DNA from: Acheta domesticus
Lineage: Eukaryota; Arthropoda; Insecta; Orthoptera; Gryllidae
Direction: 5' to 3'
Assembly: GCA_031308135.1 (NCBI GenBank)
Contig: JAHLJT010009419.1
Span: forward strand, 37,317,221 to 37,381,220
DNA: 64,000 nucleotides
Positions 23,075 through 32,965 of the stretch are shown here, piece after piece (positions within the stretch are counted from its first letter, which is position 1; every line of letters begins with the position of its first letter). A model generated the notes under the pieces. That model was not told where the DNA came from and made no database searches. It saw only the letters and a program-made list of their open reading frames with translations. Position numbers and translations under genes: made by a program.

Positions 23075-24648
23075 AGTTGCTTGAGCAGCCGCAAGTAACT
23101 CTACAAAATGGCTGCGTGGGTAATATGGATAGCGGAGGAAATCACAGCGGTGAAAGAGATTTGCGTGTTATAGATACTGTAAGGAATAGCAGTTGTGATA
23201 GAGATTCACGTGATATAGTTACTGTGATGAACCGTGAATGCGGCAAGGAGTCGTGGGAGGTTAAATGGGTAAAACAAGGGGACGCCTTTGATAAAACCCG
23301 TTACCTGCAAAGTGATTTGGGGCCATACGAAGTATATGTATTGTGTCCGGAAATAAAAGGAGGCTTAGGAATAGCCTTGGTCGATACGGGAGCCCAGGTA
23401 TCGTTAGTAAGAGAATCCTCATTAAATAAAAATATTGCCCAAAGCGACGATGTAATTGAGATTCAAGGTATTAGTGGAACAAATATTAAGGTAAAAGGTA
23501 TGGTAAATTTAACTTTGAATAATTGCAGTGAACCTATAGAATCCAAATATTATGTTGTAAATAAATTGCCTAGGAATATTGATGTTATATTAGGACAAGA
23601 TTGGCTTTTAAGGAATAATTATGTATTTACTAATAATATTGCAATACCACCTTTCAGTGAGTCAGTAGTTCAATTCCCGACCACAGAGAAAGGAGTGAGA
23701 TATGTAGAGCAGCAGTTATTGCAGCCAGGAATAGTCTGTGCGTCTACTTTAACGAATTGTGATAAAACGTTTCCGTGTCTGATTGTAAATGTCACGCCCG
23801 AAACGTTAGTGGTGCGAGAAACACCAATATTAAAGAAACCTCCGACTCAATTAAATAATGCTAGTGATGGGACGAACGAAAACGCGTTCACAAAGCGGAG
23901 AATAGAATTACTATATGATAACTTGAGGTTGCAACACATAAAGGAAGGAGCTAAGGATATTAGAGATATATGTAGTGAATTTGTAGATGTTTTTAAATTA
24001 CCAGGAGACAAACTGACTAGTACGACAGCAACAAAACATTATATTCCCACACCCTCTATTCCCAAAGGTAGACCAATAACTTTAAAGAATTATAGGTTAC
24101 CTCAAGCTCATCAGGAGGAAATTCAGAGGCAAGTAGAGCAAATGTTAAATGACGGAATAATTACTCATAGTAAGAGTGAATGGAATTTTCCTTTGCTAGT
24201 AGTTCCGAAAAAGATTGATGCAACTGGCAAAAAGAAGTGGCGAATTTGCGTGGACTTCAGACGACTTAATGACGTAACAGTTGGAGATAGCTATCCTCTT
24301 CCAAATATTCAGGATATTTTGGATAAAATAGGAAGATCGCGTTACTTTTCTGCTCTCGATTGTGCCAGTGGGTATTTACAGGTGCCAATCGAACCAGAGG
24401 ATCAATGCAAAACTGCATTTAGCACGGCTAGCGGCCATTATGAATACACGCGTATGCCGTTTGGTCTAAAATCAGCTCCTGCTACGTTTCAACGCATGAT
24501 GAATTCTGTTCTGCACGAGTCAATTGGTGACAGGTGCTTTTGCTATATGGATGACGTGTTGATAATGGGAGAAACATTAGATGAACATAACAAAAAGCTA
24601 AGGGGAGTACTCGGGCAACTAAGAAAACAATATCAAAATCGAACCTGA
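23050..24648 (+). CDS. pol: Endogenous retrovirus pol, first part: protease and most of reverse transcriptase
   Basis: The aspartic protease motif LVDTGAQVSLV (from about 23,383) comes first, then a spacer, then reverse transcriptase: the template region (WRICVDFRRLND), SALDCASGYLQVPI, MPFGLKSAPATFQRMM and the catalytic YMDD at 24,544-24,555. The frame ends early at 24,646-24,648, inside the region between the catalytic motif and the thumb, because of a one-base shift at about 24,620-24,632. The next frame takes over at once (next entry). It overlaps the end of gag in the -1 frame. The early start is uncertain because pol is normally made as a gag-pol fusion. Confidence 0.88.
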   Translation: MQTGKQAVELLEQPQVTLQNGCVGNMDSGGNHSGERDLRVIDTVRNSSCDRDSRDIVTVMNRECGKESWEVKWVKQGDAFDKTRYLQSDLGPYEVYVLCPEIKGGLGIALVDTGAQVSLVRESSLNKNIAQSDDVIEIQGISGTNIKVKGMVNLTLNNCSEPIESKYYVVNKLPRNIDVILGQDWLLRNNYVFTNNIAIPPFSESVVQFPTTEKGVRYVEQQLLQPGIVCASTLTNCDKTFPCLIVNVTPETLVVRETPILKKPPTQLNNASDGTNENAFTKRRIELLYDNLRLQHIKEGAKDIRDICSEFVDVFKLPGDKLTSTTATKHYIPTPSIPKGRPITLKNYRLPQAHQEEIQRQVEQMLNDGIITHSKSEWNFPLLVVPKKIDATGKKKWRICVDFRRLNDVTVGDSYPLPNIQDILDKIGRSRYFSALDCASGYLQVPIEPEDQCKTAFSTASGHYEYTRMPFGLKSAPATFQRMMNSVLHESIGDRCFCYMDDVLIMGETLDEHNKKLRGVLGQLRKQYQNRT

Positions 24649-24661
24649 CAAATGTGAATTT

Positions 24662-26443
24662 TTGAAGGTAGAATTAAATTACTTAGGTCATGTAGTGACA
24701 AAAAAGGGAGTAAAACCTGATCCGCGAAAAGTTCAATCAGTAACAGAATTTCCCAGACCAAGAACTCCGAAGGACATAAAGTCATTTTTAGGTTTAGCAG
24801 GATACTATAGAAAGTTTATTGATGGGTTTAGTGCAATAGCAAGACCTTTGACAGAGTTATTAAAGAAGGATGTTGCATGGCAGTGGACAGAAAAAGAACA
24901 GAACAGCTTTGATTTACTGAAACAAAAGTTAACTGAAGCACCCCTTTTACAATATCCTGATTTTACCAAGCCTTTCATATTGACGACTGACGCTAGTGGA
25001 TATGCAATTGGAGCAATACTTTCACAAGGTAAATTAGGTGAGGATAAGCCAATAGCTTACGCCAGTAGAACATTGAACAAAGGGGAAATTAATTATAGCA
25101 CGGTTGAAAAAGAGTGTTTGTCAATCGTTTGGGCATGTAAACACTTTCGGCCTTATTTACTAGGTAGAAAATTCATGGTCGTTACGGATCACAAAGGACT
25201 GGTATGGATCTTTAATGTGAAAGATCCGAGTTCAAGATTATTGAGATGGACATTATTGCTAGAAGAATACGATTATGAAATCAAATACAGAGCAGGGATA
25301 AAAAATTGTAATGCTGATTGTTTAAGTAGATATCCTATAGAATGCTTGCAATTTAATACAGAGCAAATAAGCAATGAGAGGAAATTAGCAATTATTAAAG
25401 AAATGCATAATTGCCCGGTAGGTGGTCACCAGGGAGTGCAAAGAACTACTGAAAGGATAAAATTGTATACTAGTTGGGTTGGAATGGAGAAGTACGTAGC
25501 CGATTATATTAAGAATTGCAAGGTATGTCAAATCAATAAAGACCCACATCATAATGTAAGGCAGCAATTAGAAGTGACTGATACTCAAGACGAACCGTTT
25601 AGTAAACTTTATCTTGATGTGGTAGGTCCCCTTCCAGTTACGGAAGACAATTCTAGATATATTTTAACTTGCCAAGATAATTTAAGTAAATATGTTATTG
25701 CAATTCCTATTAAGAATCAAACTGTGGAAGAAGTAACAGATGCGTTTGTGAACAAGGTAATTTTGATATACGGTATTCCAAACTCTATAGTCACTGATCA
25801 AGGGAGTAATTTTATGTCTGATGTATTTAAAAGAATATGCAAGTTGTTTAAAATTGAAAAAATTAATACAGCAGCGTATCATCCGGAGAGCAATGGAGCG
25901 TTGGAGCGGACTCATAAAACGCTTGTAACGTACTTACGTTGTTTTTGTGACCCGAAGTCTTTTAATTGGAATACGTGGTTACCGTTTGCGTGCTTTTCTT
26001 ACAATACTACTCCGCATAGCATCACGAAGTTCACACCCTATGAGATATTATATGGTAGGAAATGTAATATTCCAGGGATCTTACAAAGTACTCCGCAACC
26101 TTTGTACAATTATGATGACATAATACAGAATGTTAAATTTAAAATGCAAAATTGTCATAAAATTGCTAAGGAGAGATTAATAGAATTCAAGGAAAAGCAA
26201 AGAGAGAAAACAAAAGCCAATCCTGTAAAGTTTAAGGTAAATGATTTAGTACTGTTAAGAATTGAAGCTAGGCATAAGTTAGAACCATTATGGAAAGGTC
26301 CATATGAAGTAAAGATAATGAAGGAACCTAATGCAATTATTCAAGAGGTGGGTAAACGTAAACACCAGGAAGTACATACTAACAGACTGAAACCATACTT
26401 TTCTTCCGTTTCAGGAAACGAAACGAAGCATGAGGGCACTTAG
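24662..26443 (+). CDS. pol: Endogenous retrovirus pol, second part: RT end, RNase H and integrase (frameshifted from the first)
   Basis: This is the continuation of pol in another frame, so the copy cannot make a full pol without correction. It starts inside the reverse transcriptase thumb (LNYLGHVVTKKG), passes the connection and RNase H (LTTDASGYAIGAIL, STVEKECLSIVWA, VVTDHKGL), and enters integrase with an HHCC zinc finger (CPVGGHQG..NCKVCQ) and the DDE residues in LYLDVVGP, IVTDQGSNF and HPESNGALERTH. A C-terminal chromatin/DNA-binding region follows (LWKGPYEV). The last 14 bases overlap env. No second break is visible. Confidence 0.9.
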   Translation: MKVELNYLGHVVTKKGVKPDPRKVQSVTEFPRPRTPKDIKSFLGLAGYYRKFIDGFSAIARPLTELLKKDVAWQWTEKEQNSFDLLKQKLTEAPLLQYPDFTKPFILTTDASGYAIGAILSQGKLGEDKPIAYASRTLNKGEINYSTVEKECLSIVWACKHFRPYLLGRKFMVVTDHKGLVWIFNVKDPSSRLLRWTLLLEEYDYEIKYRAGIKNCNADCLSRYPIECLQFNTEQISNERKLAIIKEMHNCPVGGHQGVQRTTERIKLYTSWVGMEKYVADYIKNCKVCQINKDPHHNVRQQLEVTDTQDEPFSKLYLDVVGPLPVTEDNSRYILTCQDNLSKYVIAIPIKNQTVEEVTDAFVNKVILIYGIPNSIVTDQGSNFMSDVFKRICKLFKIEKINTAAYHPESNGALERTHKTLVTYLRCFCDPKSFNWNTWLPFACFSYNTTPHSITKFTPYEILYGRKCNIPGILQSTPQPLYNYDDIIQNVKFKMQNCHKIAKERLIEFKEKQREKTKANPVKFKVNDLVLLRIEARHKLEPLWKGPYEVKIMKEPNAIIQEVGKRKHQEVHTNRLKPYFSSVSGNETKHEGT

Positions 26444-28487
26444 GAATTGGGCGATATTAGTGGTGATATTATGGTGGTGGGAACTGGCAAATGGACAAGA
26501 AGTGGAGCAACTAAAATCGCAAACAGGGATTTATTTCGATGAAGCTGGAACTATTTCTTTTTACCCAATGCAATGGAAAGTAGTAAGTTATATCAATTTA
26601 GAGCCAATTAAGGAGCTTTGGAAGAGCACTAAAGAACATCACAGGAAGGTAGCAGAATATTGTAATAAAGTATCGGTAGCAAATTGGTATCATCTGACAG
26701 ACTGTGGAGCTTTTCAGCAATATATGAGATCCAAAACATATTATATTGATAATTTGAAAGATTTAGTTAGTGAATATATGGTAGATTCAAAGAATGTGGA
26801 ATCTTTTAATAAAAGAGCGGTAAGAACAAAAAGAGGAGTATTAAATTTTGTTGGGGAAGTAGCAAAGGTGCTTTTTGGAACGCTAACCCAATCGGACGCT
26901 GAAGAATATAATAAACATATTTCAGAATTAGAAAAAGAGCAAAGCGAATTTTTGCACATTTCCAAAGATCAAATGACAGTAATAAAATCGACATTAAGTT
27001 CTGTAAATTTAACTATTCAAAGAGTAAATCAAAATGAGAAAACTTTAAAACAAAATCTGAATAAATTAGCGAATTATACTGAAAACAAAATAAATGCATT
27101 AGAAACGGAGATAGAAAACATCAGTCGGATCAATGAGCAAATCAGAATATTGCAAAGAGGTATCGATGAATGTCAGCATTCATTTGAAATTTTGTTAGAC
27201 GCTTTTGTCCATGCAGAGCAGGGAACGCTGCAGCCACAACTCATTACTACTGATAAGATCAAAAAGGTAATGGAAAGCCAGGTACTGCCAAATGGTTTGG
27301 ATTATCCTCCTTTTCCCCTTCCTGAGCTTCAAAAAATTATAATTCCCCATGTGTATGCTTTAAAGCAATATTTGGTGTATGTATTAGAAATTCCTCTTCT
27401 GTCCCCCAATATCTACCATCTCTATAAGATCCTACCTTTTCCTGTGTCCAAAGGAACAAACACATATGTATTTGTAAGTTCAAATAAAGAATTTATATTT
27501 AGTGATTCCATGAGGCAACATTATGGTAAAATGTCTAATGATGAGTTGTCAAAATGTTTTCAAACTAGTATGTTAAACTATGTATGTAAGGAAGATGTAC
27601 CAATTTATACTTATATTCCTGGGGTGGATTGCGAAGCTTCACTTCTTCATCCATCGACTGCTATTATGCCAAACAATTGTGAGACTAGAATAATTCGTTT
27701 AGAAAGGACTTTTTGGATACCACTTTATCTAAGTAACCAGTGGTTATTTGTAACTCCAAGGCAAGAAAGACTGACTGTTTTGTGTGGAGATAAAACCGAA
27801 CACATTACTATACAAAATGAAGGAAAGTTAAGTTTGAAGCAGAGATGTAAAGCTTTTTCTACTTATGTAACTTTGTATGCTATATCTACTTTGGAGAGTA
27901 ATTTAACTAACGATTTCTTGCCTAATACACCGATCAATTATGATTGTTGTTTTGACAATGATAATGTTAAAACTTCTGAATCTTTAGAATTAGATATTCC
28001 TTTAATTAATATTATGTCCTCAGTTGATGATTTAAAAATTGCTAGTGTTAAAGTTGATGAGGTAGAGAAACTAATTGAGGAACAGGAAAGAAAGAATTAT
28101 TCTTATTGGTACGCTCATGTTATAACAGGTAGTTCAATTTTTGGTGTATTAATTGTTTTAATATTTTCATGCTGTGTATGTTTTTGTTGTGTTAAAAGAT
28201 GTAGAAATTGCACTTATTGGTTATGGGACAGATGTTCGCCAAAGAATTGTTGGAAAGAGACGAGAGAAAAATTTTGTATTAATATTCACAATTATTCAGG
28301 GGCAGGGAGAATTGTAAGTTATCAAACAACTACTTCTCGTGATGAGCAGTCTTCAACAGAGGAAATAAAGTCAATGGTATCACCTGCTCACTCATCAAAA
28401 TCTATCTGCATAAATGAGGTTGATGGCGAAAAGGAACATCTTCCCATATCCACACGTACGAGAAGCTCTAGCAAAGCTTTTCGTTAG
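26430..28487 (+). CDS. env: Endogenous retrovirus env-like glycoprotein, open (685 codons)
   Basis: The frame runs from an ATG overlapping the pol stop to 28,487 without a break. A signal peptide covers residues 1-22 (WAILVVILWWW core). A basic cleavage site of R-x-K-R type (RTKRG) lies near residue 134 and is followed by a hydrophobic fusion-peptide-like stretch (GVLNFVGEVAKVLFGTL) and coiled-coil-prone heptads. A transmembrane segment lies near residue 570 (GSSIFGVLIVLIF) followed by a cysteine-rich turn and a cytoplasmic tail of about 90 residues. This plan matches the gypsy env/baculovirus F protein group, known to mediate membrane fusion. Whether this copy is expressed, normally from a spliced RNA, cannot be told. 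Confidence 0.92.
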   Translation: MRALRNWAILVVILWWWELANGQEVEQLKSQTGIYFDEAGTISFYPMQWKVVSYINLEPIKELWKSTKEHHRKVAEYCNKVSVANWYHLTDCGAFQQYMRSKTYYIDNLKDLVSEYMVDSKNVESFNKRAVRTKRGVLNFVGEVAKVLFGTLTQSDAEEYNKHISELEKEQSEFLHISKDQMTVIKSTLSSVNLTIQRVNQNEKTLKQNLNKLANYTENKINALETEIENISRINEQIRILQRGIDECQHSFEILLDAFVHAEQGTLQPQLITTDKIKKVMESQVLPNGLDYPPFPLPELQKIIIPHVYALKQYLVYVLEIPLLSPNIYHLYKILPFPVSKGTNTYVFVSSNKEFIFSDSMRQHYGKMSNDELSKCFQTSMLNYVCKEDVPIYTYIPGVDCEASLLHPSTAIMPNNCETRIIRLERTFWIPLYLSNQWLFVTPRQERLTVLCGDKTEHITIQNEGKLSLKQRCKAFSTYVTLYAISTLESNLTNDFLPNTPINYDCCFDNDNVKTSESLELDIPLINIMSSVDDLKIASVKVDEVEKLIEEQERKNYSYWYAHVITGSSIFGVLIVLIFSCCVCFCCVKRCRNCTYWLWDRCSPKNCWKETREKFCINIHNYSGAGRIVSYQTTTSRDEQSSTEEIKSMVSPAHSSKSICINEVDGEKEHLPISTRTRSSSKAFR

Positions 28488-28520
28488 AAAAGTTTTCATC
28501 TGTTGATCAAAACTTTTTCT

Positions 28521-28531
28521 AAGGGAGGAGG
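28521..28531 (+). promoter_or_regulatory. Polypurine tract of the retrovirus
   Basis: AAGGGAGGAGG sits immediately before the 3' LTR, where plus-strand DNA synthesis is primed. Confidence 0.8.
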
Positions 28532-29166
28532 TGTAATGGTTAATGCACCTTCATATAAGAGTATGTAAAGCATTGCGTAACAGAAGCAATGGATATTTCC
28601 TCACACATGTAACCGAGAGAAATATCGTTTCTTTACGTTATCTAAATTGGGGTGGCGTCCGGACCGGGCGCTCGAAGGCTTATCTTTATCTTTAAGTATA
28701 TTGATGAGGGGCCCAAAACCGCTGTCAGCGTTTATGAGGAGGCAGATTGTGGAAGCGGGGGTGTAGCGAGACTTATGAGAAAGTGATCTCAAAAAGGCGA
28801 AAGCACTCGGACAGTTATGTTTGTTTATTACATCCGAGACATGTACAATTCAGGCGGGGGTGGCGTAATGGCCCCATAAATTTCCCTGTTTTCTATAAAA
28901 GGATCCTCTAGCGCTGATAACGGGACAGACAGCCCAGAGACACTGTTGTAGCAACTTCACGCTGCTCTGCAGCTCATTTTTTATTAAACTTATTTTCATA
29001 CTTCATCGGACTTGGTCTCTGTACTTGAAACCTCGCTCACCATCACGCTCCTCCAGGGAACTTAGCTTCCCTGCGAACTCAGTATTTGCATCCTGTATTG
29101 GAAGCATTTGTAATTGCCTGTAAGCACTGCTGGTAGCACATCACACCTGCAGCGAAAGGCATTACA
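28532..29166 (+). repeat. 3' LTR of the endogenous retrovirus
   Basis: 635 bp, identical to the 5' LTR as far as I can read. It ends 70 bp upstream of the gene B coding exon at 29,237. Confidence 0.97.
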
Positions 29167-29236
29167 CATTCACCTTAATGAATATTTTTAACTACTTAAC
29201 AAGACTAATCGAAAACTGCTCAAACTTTGTTTTCAG

Positions 29237-29391
29237 GAATTAATATGCAATCGAAGTTGGTGTTGATAAAAATTATGGCATTTCTTGCCTGCTGGTATCA
29301 TTGTGCCAACTGTGTGTCGTTCAGTGTTCTCCTGCCCCTGATGGTGGAGACACCTGAACCCCCAAGTGAATGCACCAAACCTGAGAGAGAT
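29237..29391 (+). CDS. SLC17 transporter gene B, first coding exon (start ATG at 29,245)
   Basis: Gene B assembles from eight exons into 471 codons plus stop, the usual length for sialin-like carriers (about 450-500); every phase agrees. This exon opens after TTTTCAG and reads MQSKLVLIKIMAFLACWYH, then CANCVSFSVLLPLMVE, the first membrane helix of an SLC17 protein, then a short polar loop. The donor is GAT followed by GTGAGT, phase 0. The family has MRVNLSV at the end of this helix; here the aligned residues are NCVSFSV, so the key arginine is a cysteine. The ATG could be internal, since the frame is open to the acceptor. The retrovirus lies 70 bp upstream. Confidence 0.8.
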
Positions 29392-31044
29392 GTGAGTGAA
29401 CTCTAGGTCTTTCTCCGCCTTTATGTCTCCATTTTTCATCTGAGTCTTTATAGAACATCACTTTTTTGGAAAACTTTCTCCAATTCCATTTATAGAATCA
29501 TCGGAAAAAGTATTAATGCACCTCAATATTTAAAATTATAGTCGTTTTATGGGCTCTAATGGGCATCAAATCAATTTAAAACTTAATCAGCAAGAAGACA
29601 TCTCTGTTCTTATTTATAATGTTTCCCTCAAGTGTATTGTCACAAATATGCAAGTTAGTCAAGAGTGCTTCTACTAGACACATATTAAATATTCGTACGA
29701 GATAACAGGAGAAAAATTGAAGGATAATGTTAAGTTACTAGTTCTTTAGAATTTTTCTGAGATGAAATTTAATTTGAAGGAAAATACACGATTTTTCGAA
29801 CACCATAAAAAAAAGTGGGAATAAAGAAGGAATGTATTTCCTTCAGTCAAGCATGATAATGGTAGTAGCGTAATTTGTCACTGCTTGAGTGCAGCAATGG
29901 CATGATATTTAGAGTTATTAGATGAAACTGCATATCATAAACATTATATTATTAATCTGACGACGAATGTAGTAGCATCCACTATCGAAAACTTGGACAT
30001 ACAGTTATATTTTTATGCAAGATAACGACCCAATGCACAAGGACCTTAATTCGAGTTTGTGCATTTATGTAATGATCCAAAATTCATTATCTCACCTCCA
30101 GAAACCCGAAAAATCAAATCGAATAAAATCCAGTATTCATGGAAATACATTAGTAAACTCTCTGAAAGAAATGTCTCTTCAAACAAATATTTAAATATTA
30201 CCAAAAAATAAAGGAAGATCGACTGAAGAACACGACCAAACTGTTAAACACTGTTACTCCGTGCTTAAATTACAGTTAGCGGAAACCGATCAAGTCCATA
30301 TTGAAGTCAAACGAAATATTTAATAGTAATAAAACAATAAAATGAATGCAAAAACAGAGTTCACGAGTAGTTTTTCCGCATTTCAATTTCAAAACTGTTG
30401 CATTTATTCACACTTTTACTTAATATATCATCAGTCTCGATATTTTCCACAGAATTCCTGAGAAGACAATCCAATTTCTTCGCTCAGAAATCGTAATGTC
30501 CGGCGTTGTATGCAATCTAAGGTTCCTGTGGTGCCTGTTAGCGCCATTGTCGGTTCGGATGATTTCGAGATAACTAAAGTCAGAAATTCCCTGGTAGAGA
30601 ACAGTCCAAACCAAAATTCTGCAAGCTGAGTTCACTTGAACGAAAGGAAGAACCATCGATTACATCAGTAACATATCCAACAGCATGAGTTGTTCATCCA
30701 ACTGGTTTTGATGAGACTTTTTACGCCATTTTTCTTTGCTTTTAGGACATTTTAAAAACATTTTAAGAGTATTTTATTGATAACTTTTGGCTTTTAAGAG
30801 TATTTTATTGATAACTCCAACAGCATGAGTTGTTCATCTAACTGGTTTTGATGAGACTTTTTACGTCATTTTTCTTTGCTTTTAGGACATTTTAAAAACA
30901 TTTTAAGAGTATTTTATTGATAACTTTTGGCAATTTTTTAGGTCATCAAAATCCGCCCCCCAGTGCTGAATACCGTTCGACAGAATCACTTCGCGCCCGA
31001 ACGTTTGAGTCGTCCACATTTCCACGCTGATCTTCCCCCCTCAG
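29392..31044 (+). other. Gene B intron 1, with a 140-bp tandem duplication
   Basis: AT-rich. At 30,677-30,930 a block starting CCAACAGCATGAGTTGTTCATC is repeated with period 140, each copy ending GAGTATTTTATTGATAACTTTTGG. A further short duplication of TATTTTATTGATAAC sits at the join. No gene is visible. Confidence 0.7.
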
Positions 31045-31281
31045 ACGGGCGAGCCGATGGCCTGGACGCACCTGGAGCAAGGCTTCGTGCTGGCGGGGCT
31101 GGGCGTGGGCTACTTCCTGGCGCTGCTGATGTCGGCGCCGGTCGCCAACACGGTGGGCCCGCGCTGGGTGGTGTTCACGGCGACGATGGTGTCGGGCACG
31201 AGCGTCGTGCTGCTGCCCCTGGTGGCGGAGATCCACTGGTCGATGGTGATGGTGGCGCGCGCCTTCATCGGCGCCGCCGGG
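31045..31281 (+). CDS. SLC17 transporter gene B, exon 2
   Basis: It opens after CTTCCCCCCTCAG in phase 0 and closes in phase 0 before GTCAGT (79 codons). It encodes helices 2-4: HLEQGFVLAGLGVGYFLALL, then VGPRWVVFTATMVSGTSVV, then MVMVARAFIGAAG. These align with the QGxILGxFFxGYxxxQxPGG, KxVxGxG and RxxxGxxxG blocks of SLC17. The PGG of the second block is replaced by SAP, and the two glutamates of the helix-4 block (RALEGLGEG type) are I and G. The exon is strikingly GC- and CpG-rich against its AT-rich introns. The minus-strand frame over it is a shadow. Confidence 0.88.
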
Positions 31282-31748
31282 GTCAGTCACCAGCAGCGCC
31301 AAGCACCCCCACCCCCACCCCGATGGTTCTGACCATGACGGAAAAACATGGGTGAGCTACTCTGGCGCATCGTTTTGCATAGCACCAGTCACGTCACGAA
31401 CCACGTGTCACAACAAGGACACTTCGTTTGGAAACACAGACCAGTCGCTGGCCGCCGTCTTGCATGGAGAGCGGGAAGTGTTGAGAAATATTTTGAAAGT
31501 GACGTAAAGTGACAATTTTCACCGAACAATAACACAGTGAAGGTGAAATTGATATAAAAAATGTGAATATTTAAAAAAAATGCGTAGTGTATCAATTTTT
31601 ATGTCGAATCAAGGTGATAATTTTAGTATGTGTCTGCATTTAAAAATCCCACTAAAATTGTGACGCAATCTCGGTGCCTAAAGCTTATTGACTGATACGT
31701 TGTGCAATAGCTCACCCATGTATGCGCATCATGGTTCTGAGTAGCCAT

Positions 31749-32271
31749 GAGGTATCGACAACAAAACATCAATGCTATCAAACATCAATATTGAAAATTA
31801 AAACATTGATGTTAATAACATCGACCAAACGTTATCGATGATTTTAAACATCGATGTTTTAAAGCTGCTTTAGGAACCTCTAATATTGAATTCGTGCTCA
31901 ACAAAATTTAATTTTAGAGCAGCCGGGTATTGTTTAATTTATAATTTAAATTTAACTGAAAACTAAACTATAAAATGTCTATTTACGGATTACAAGGAAA
32001 GGCGAAGAAAATATTAGGACATCAGTATCACGTCGGGCGAGGGATGTCCGCGTTTGTTTGGTTCCAACACTTAAGCAGGCAGGGGCATTATCAGTTCTTA
32101 TTTCATATTTCAACTTTTGATTTGGGAAATATTTCATCCACGAACAAAACATAGGAAACGTAAAAACATTCAGCGAAAATCATCGATGTTCAAAAAAATC
32201 GGCTTCAATACATCGATGTTTTGAAGACATTGGCATCAACGTCGCATAATCCATTGTCGATGTCCCTAGTT
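31749..32271. mobile_element. Probable non-autonomous DNA element with ACATCGATGTTTT repeats
   Basis: The ends are imperfect inverses (GTATCGACAAC at left; GTTGTCGAT-like inverse of ATTGTCGATGTC at right), and the motif ACATCGATGTTTT and its variants recur near both ends. This pattern is seen in hAT-derived MITEs. No open frame and no sure target duplication. Confidence 0.5.
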
Positions 32272-32714
32272 CTGACGAGCAGGGTCATTCAACTCCCAAA
32301 CAAACTGTGGCGATGCTTACAGTGGTGCGCTCCTCCTTACGTAGTCATGTGCAAACCAGGGTGGAAATAACAAATGGGTTTCGGACCTGTAGACGCAGGA
32401 AGGAACCATCATTTTTCATAAAATTTCATTTGACTTTCTTCTTCTTCGCAACATTTTTCTAATACAACGTAGATCAATTTTCGTACCAGTTGTTAATTAC
32501 TGTGCACTAATAGTTAATAATTATTACTTGAACACTAGGGATTAGGGTGTCGTCCTTAACGCCGAAATAAAGCCAGCAAACAGCAGCGATAATGACACGC
32601 ACTATAATGCACGCAGTGCGATGCACGCACAATGAGTAGAACAGTATGTACATAAAATACATGTGACTAAAAAGCAGACAAATTTTGAAACATTTCAGTG
32701 TAATTTATTTGCAG

Positions 32715-32799
32715 GGTGTTATACCGGACTCTATACTTACGCTGATGAACCACTGGCTCTCGCTCAGACATAAAGTCCACTTTGGTGCCGTCTTGGGTG
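32715..32799 (+). CDS. SLC17 transporter gene B, exon 3
   Basis: Opens after TTATTTGCAG in phase 0 and closes in phase 1 before GTAAGT (85 nt). It reads GVIPDSILTLMNHW, then LSLRHKVHFGAVLG, the segment after the helix-4 motif. In canonical members this part reads WxPPxER; here it is WLSLRHK, so the proline pair and glutamate are gone. The start of the next helix (GAxLG) is kept. Confidence 0.83.
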
Positions 32800-32894
32800 G
32801 TAAGTACACAGCACTGAGCAAGGGCAACGCGGAGGGCGAAAGTCACGTTGAGAATATTGGCATGACCTTAAGTGAAGTCAAGAGTAAGAGAGAG

Positions 32895-32965
32895 AGTGAG
32901 GGTGGGGGGATAGGAGGATGAGGGTGAGGACGAGGGAGTGGGCGAGGATGAGGGCGAGAGCGAGG
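32895..32965 (+). repeat. Purine-rich simple sequence
   Basis: GAGGGTGAGGACGAGG-type imperfect repeats precede the AATCAGTGA element; similar purine-rich DNA resumes at 33,356, suggesting the element went into such a tract. Confidence 0.7.

Larger units (their letters stand above)
21217..29166 (+). mobile_element. Endogenous retrovirus of errantivirus (gypsy-env) type, complete
   Basis: A 7.95-kb provirus: 635-bp LTR, primer-binding site, gag, pol, env, polypurine tract, 635-bp LTR. Four-base duplications CATT flank it (21213-21216 and 29167-29170). The LTRs begin TGTAATG and end CATTACA, and I read no difference between them, so the insertion is very recent. gag and env are open; pol has one frameshift. 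The gene order gag-pol-env with a fusion-type env is that of Drosophila gypsy-like errantiviruses. It lies in the same direction as gene B and ends 70 bp before the first gene B coding exon. Confidence 0.95.
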
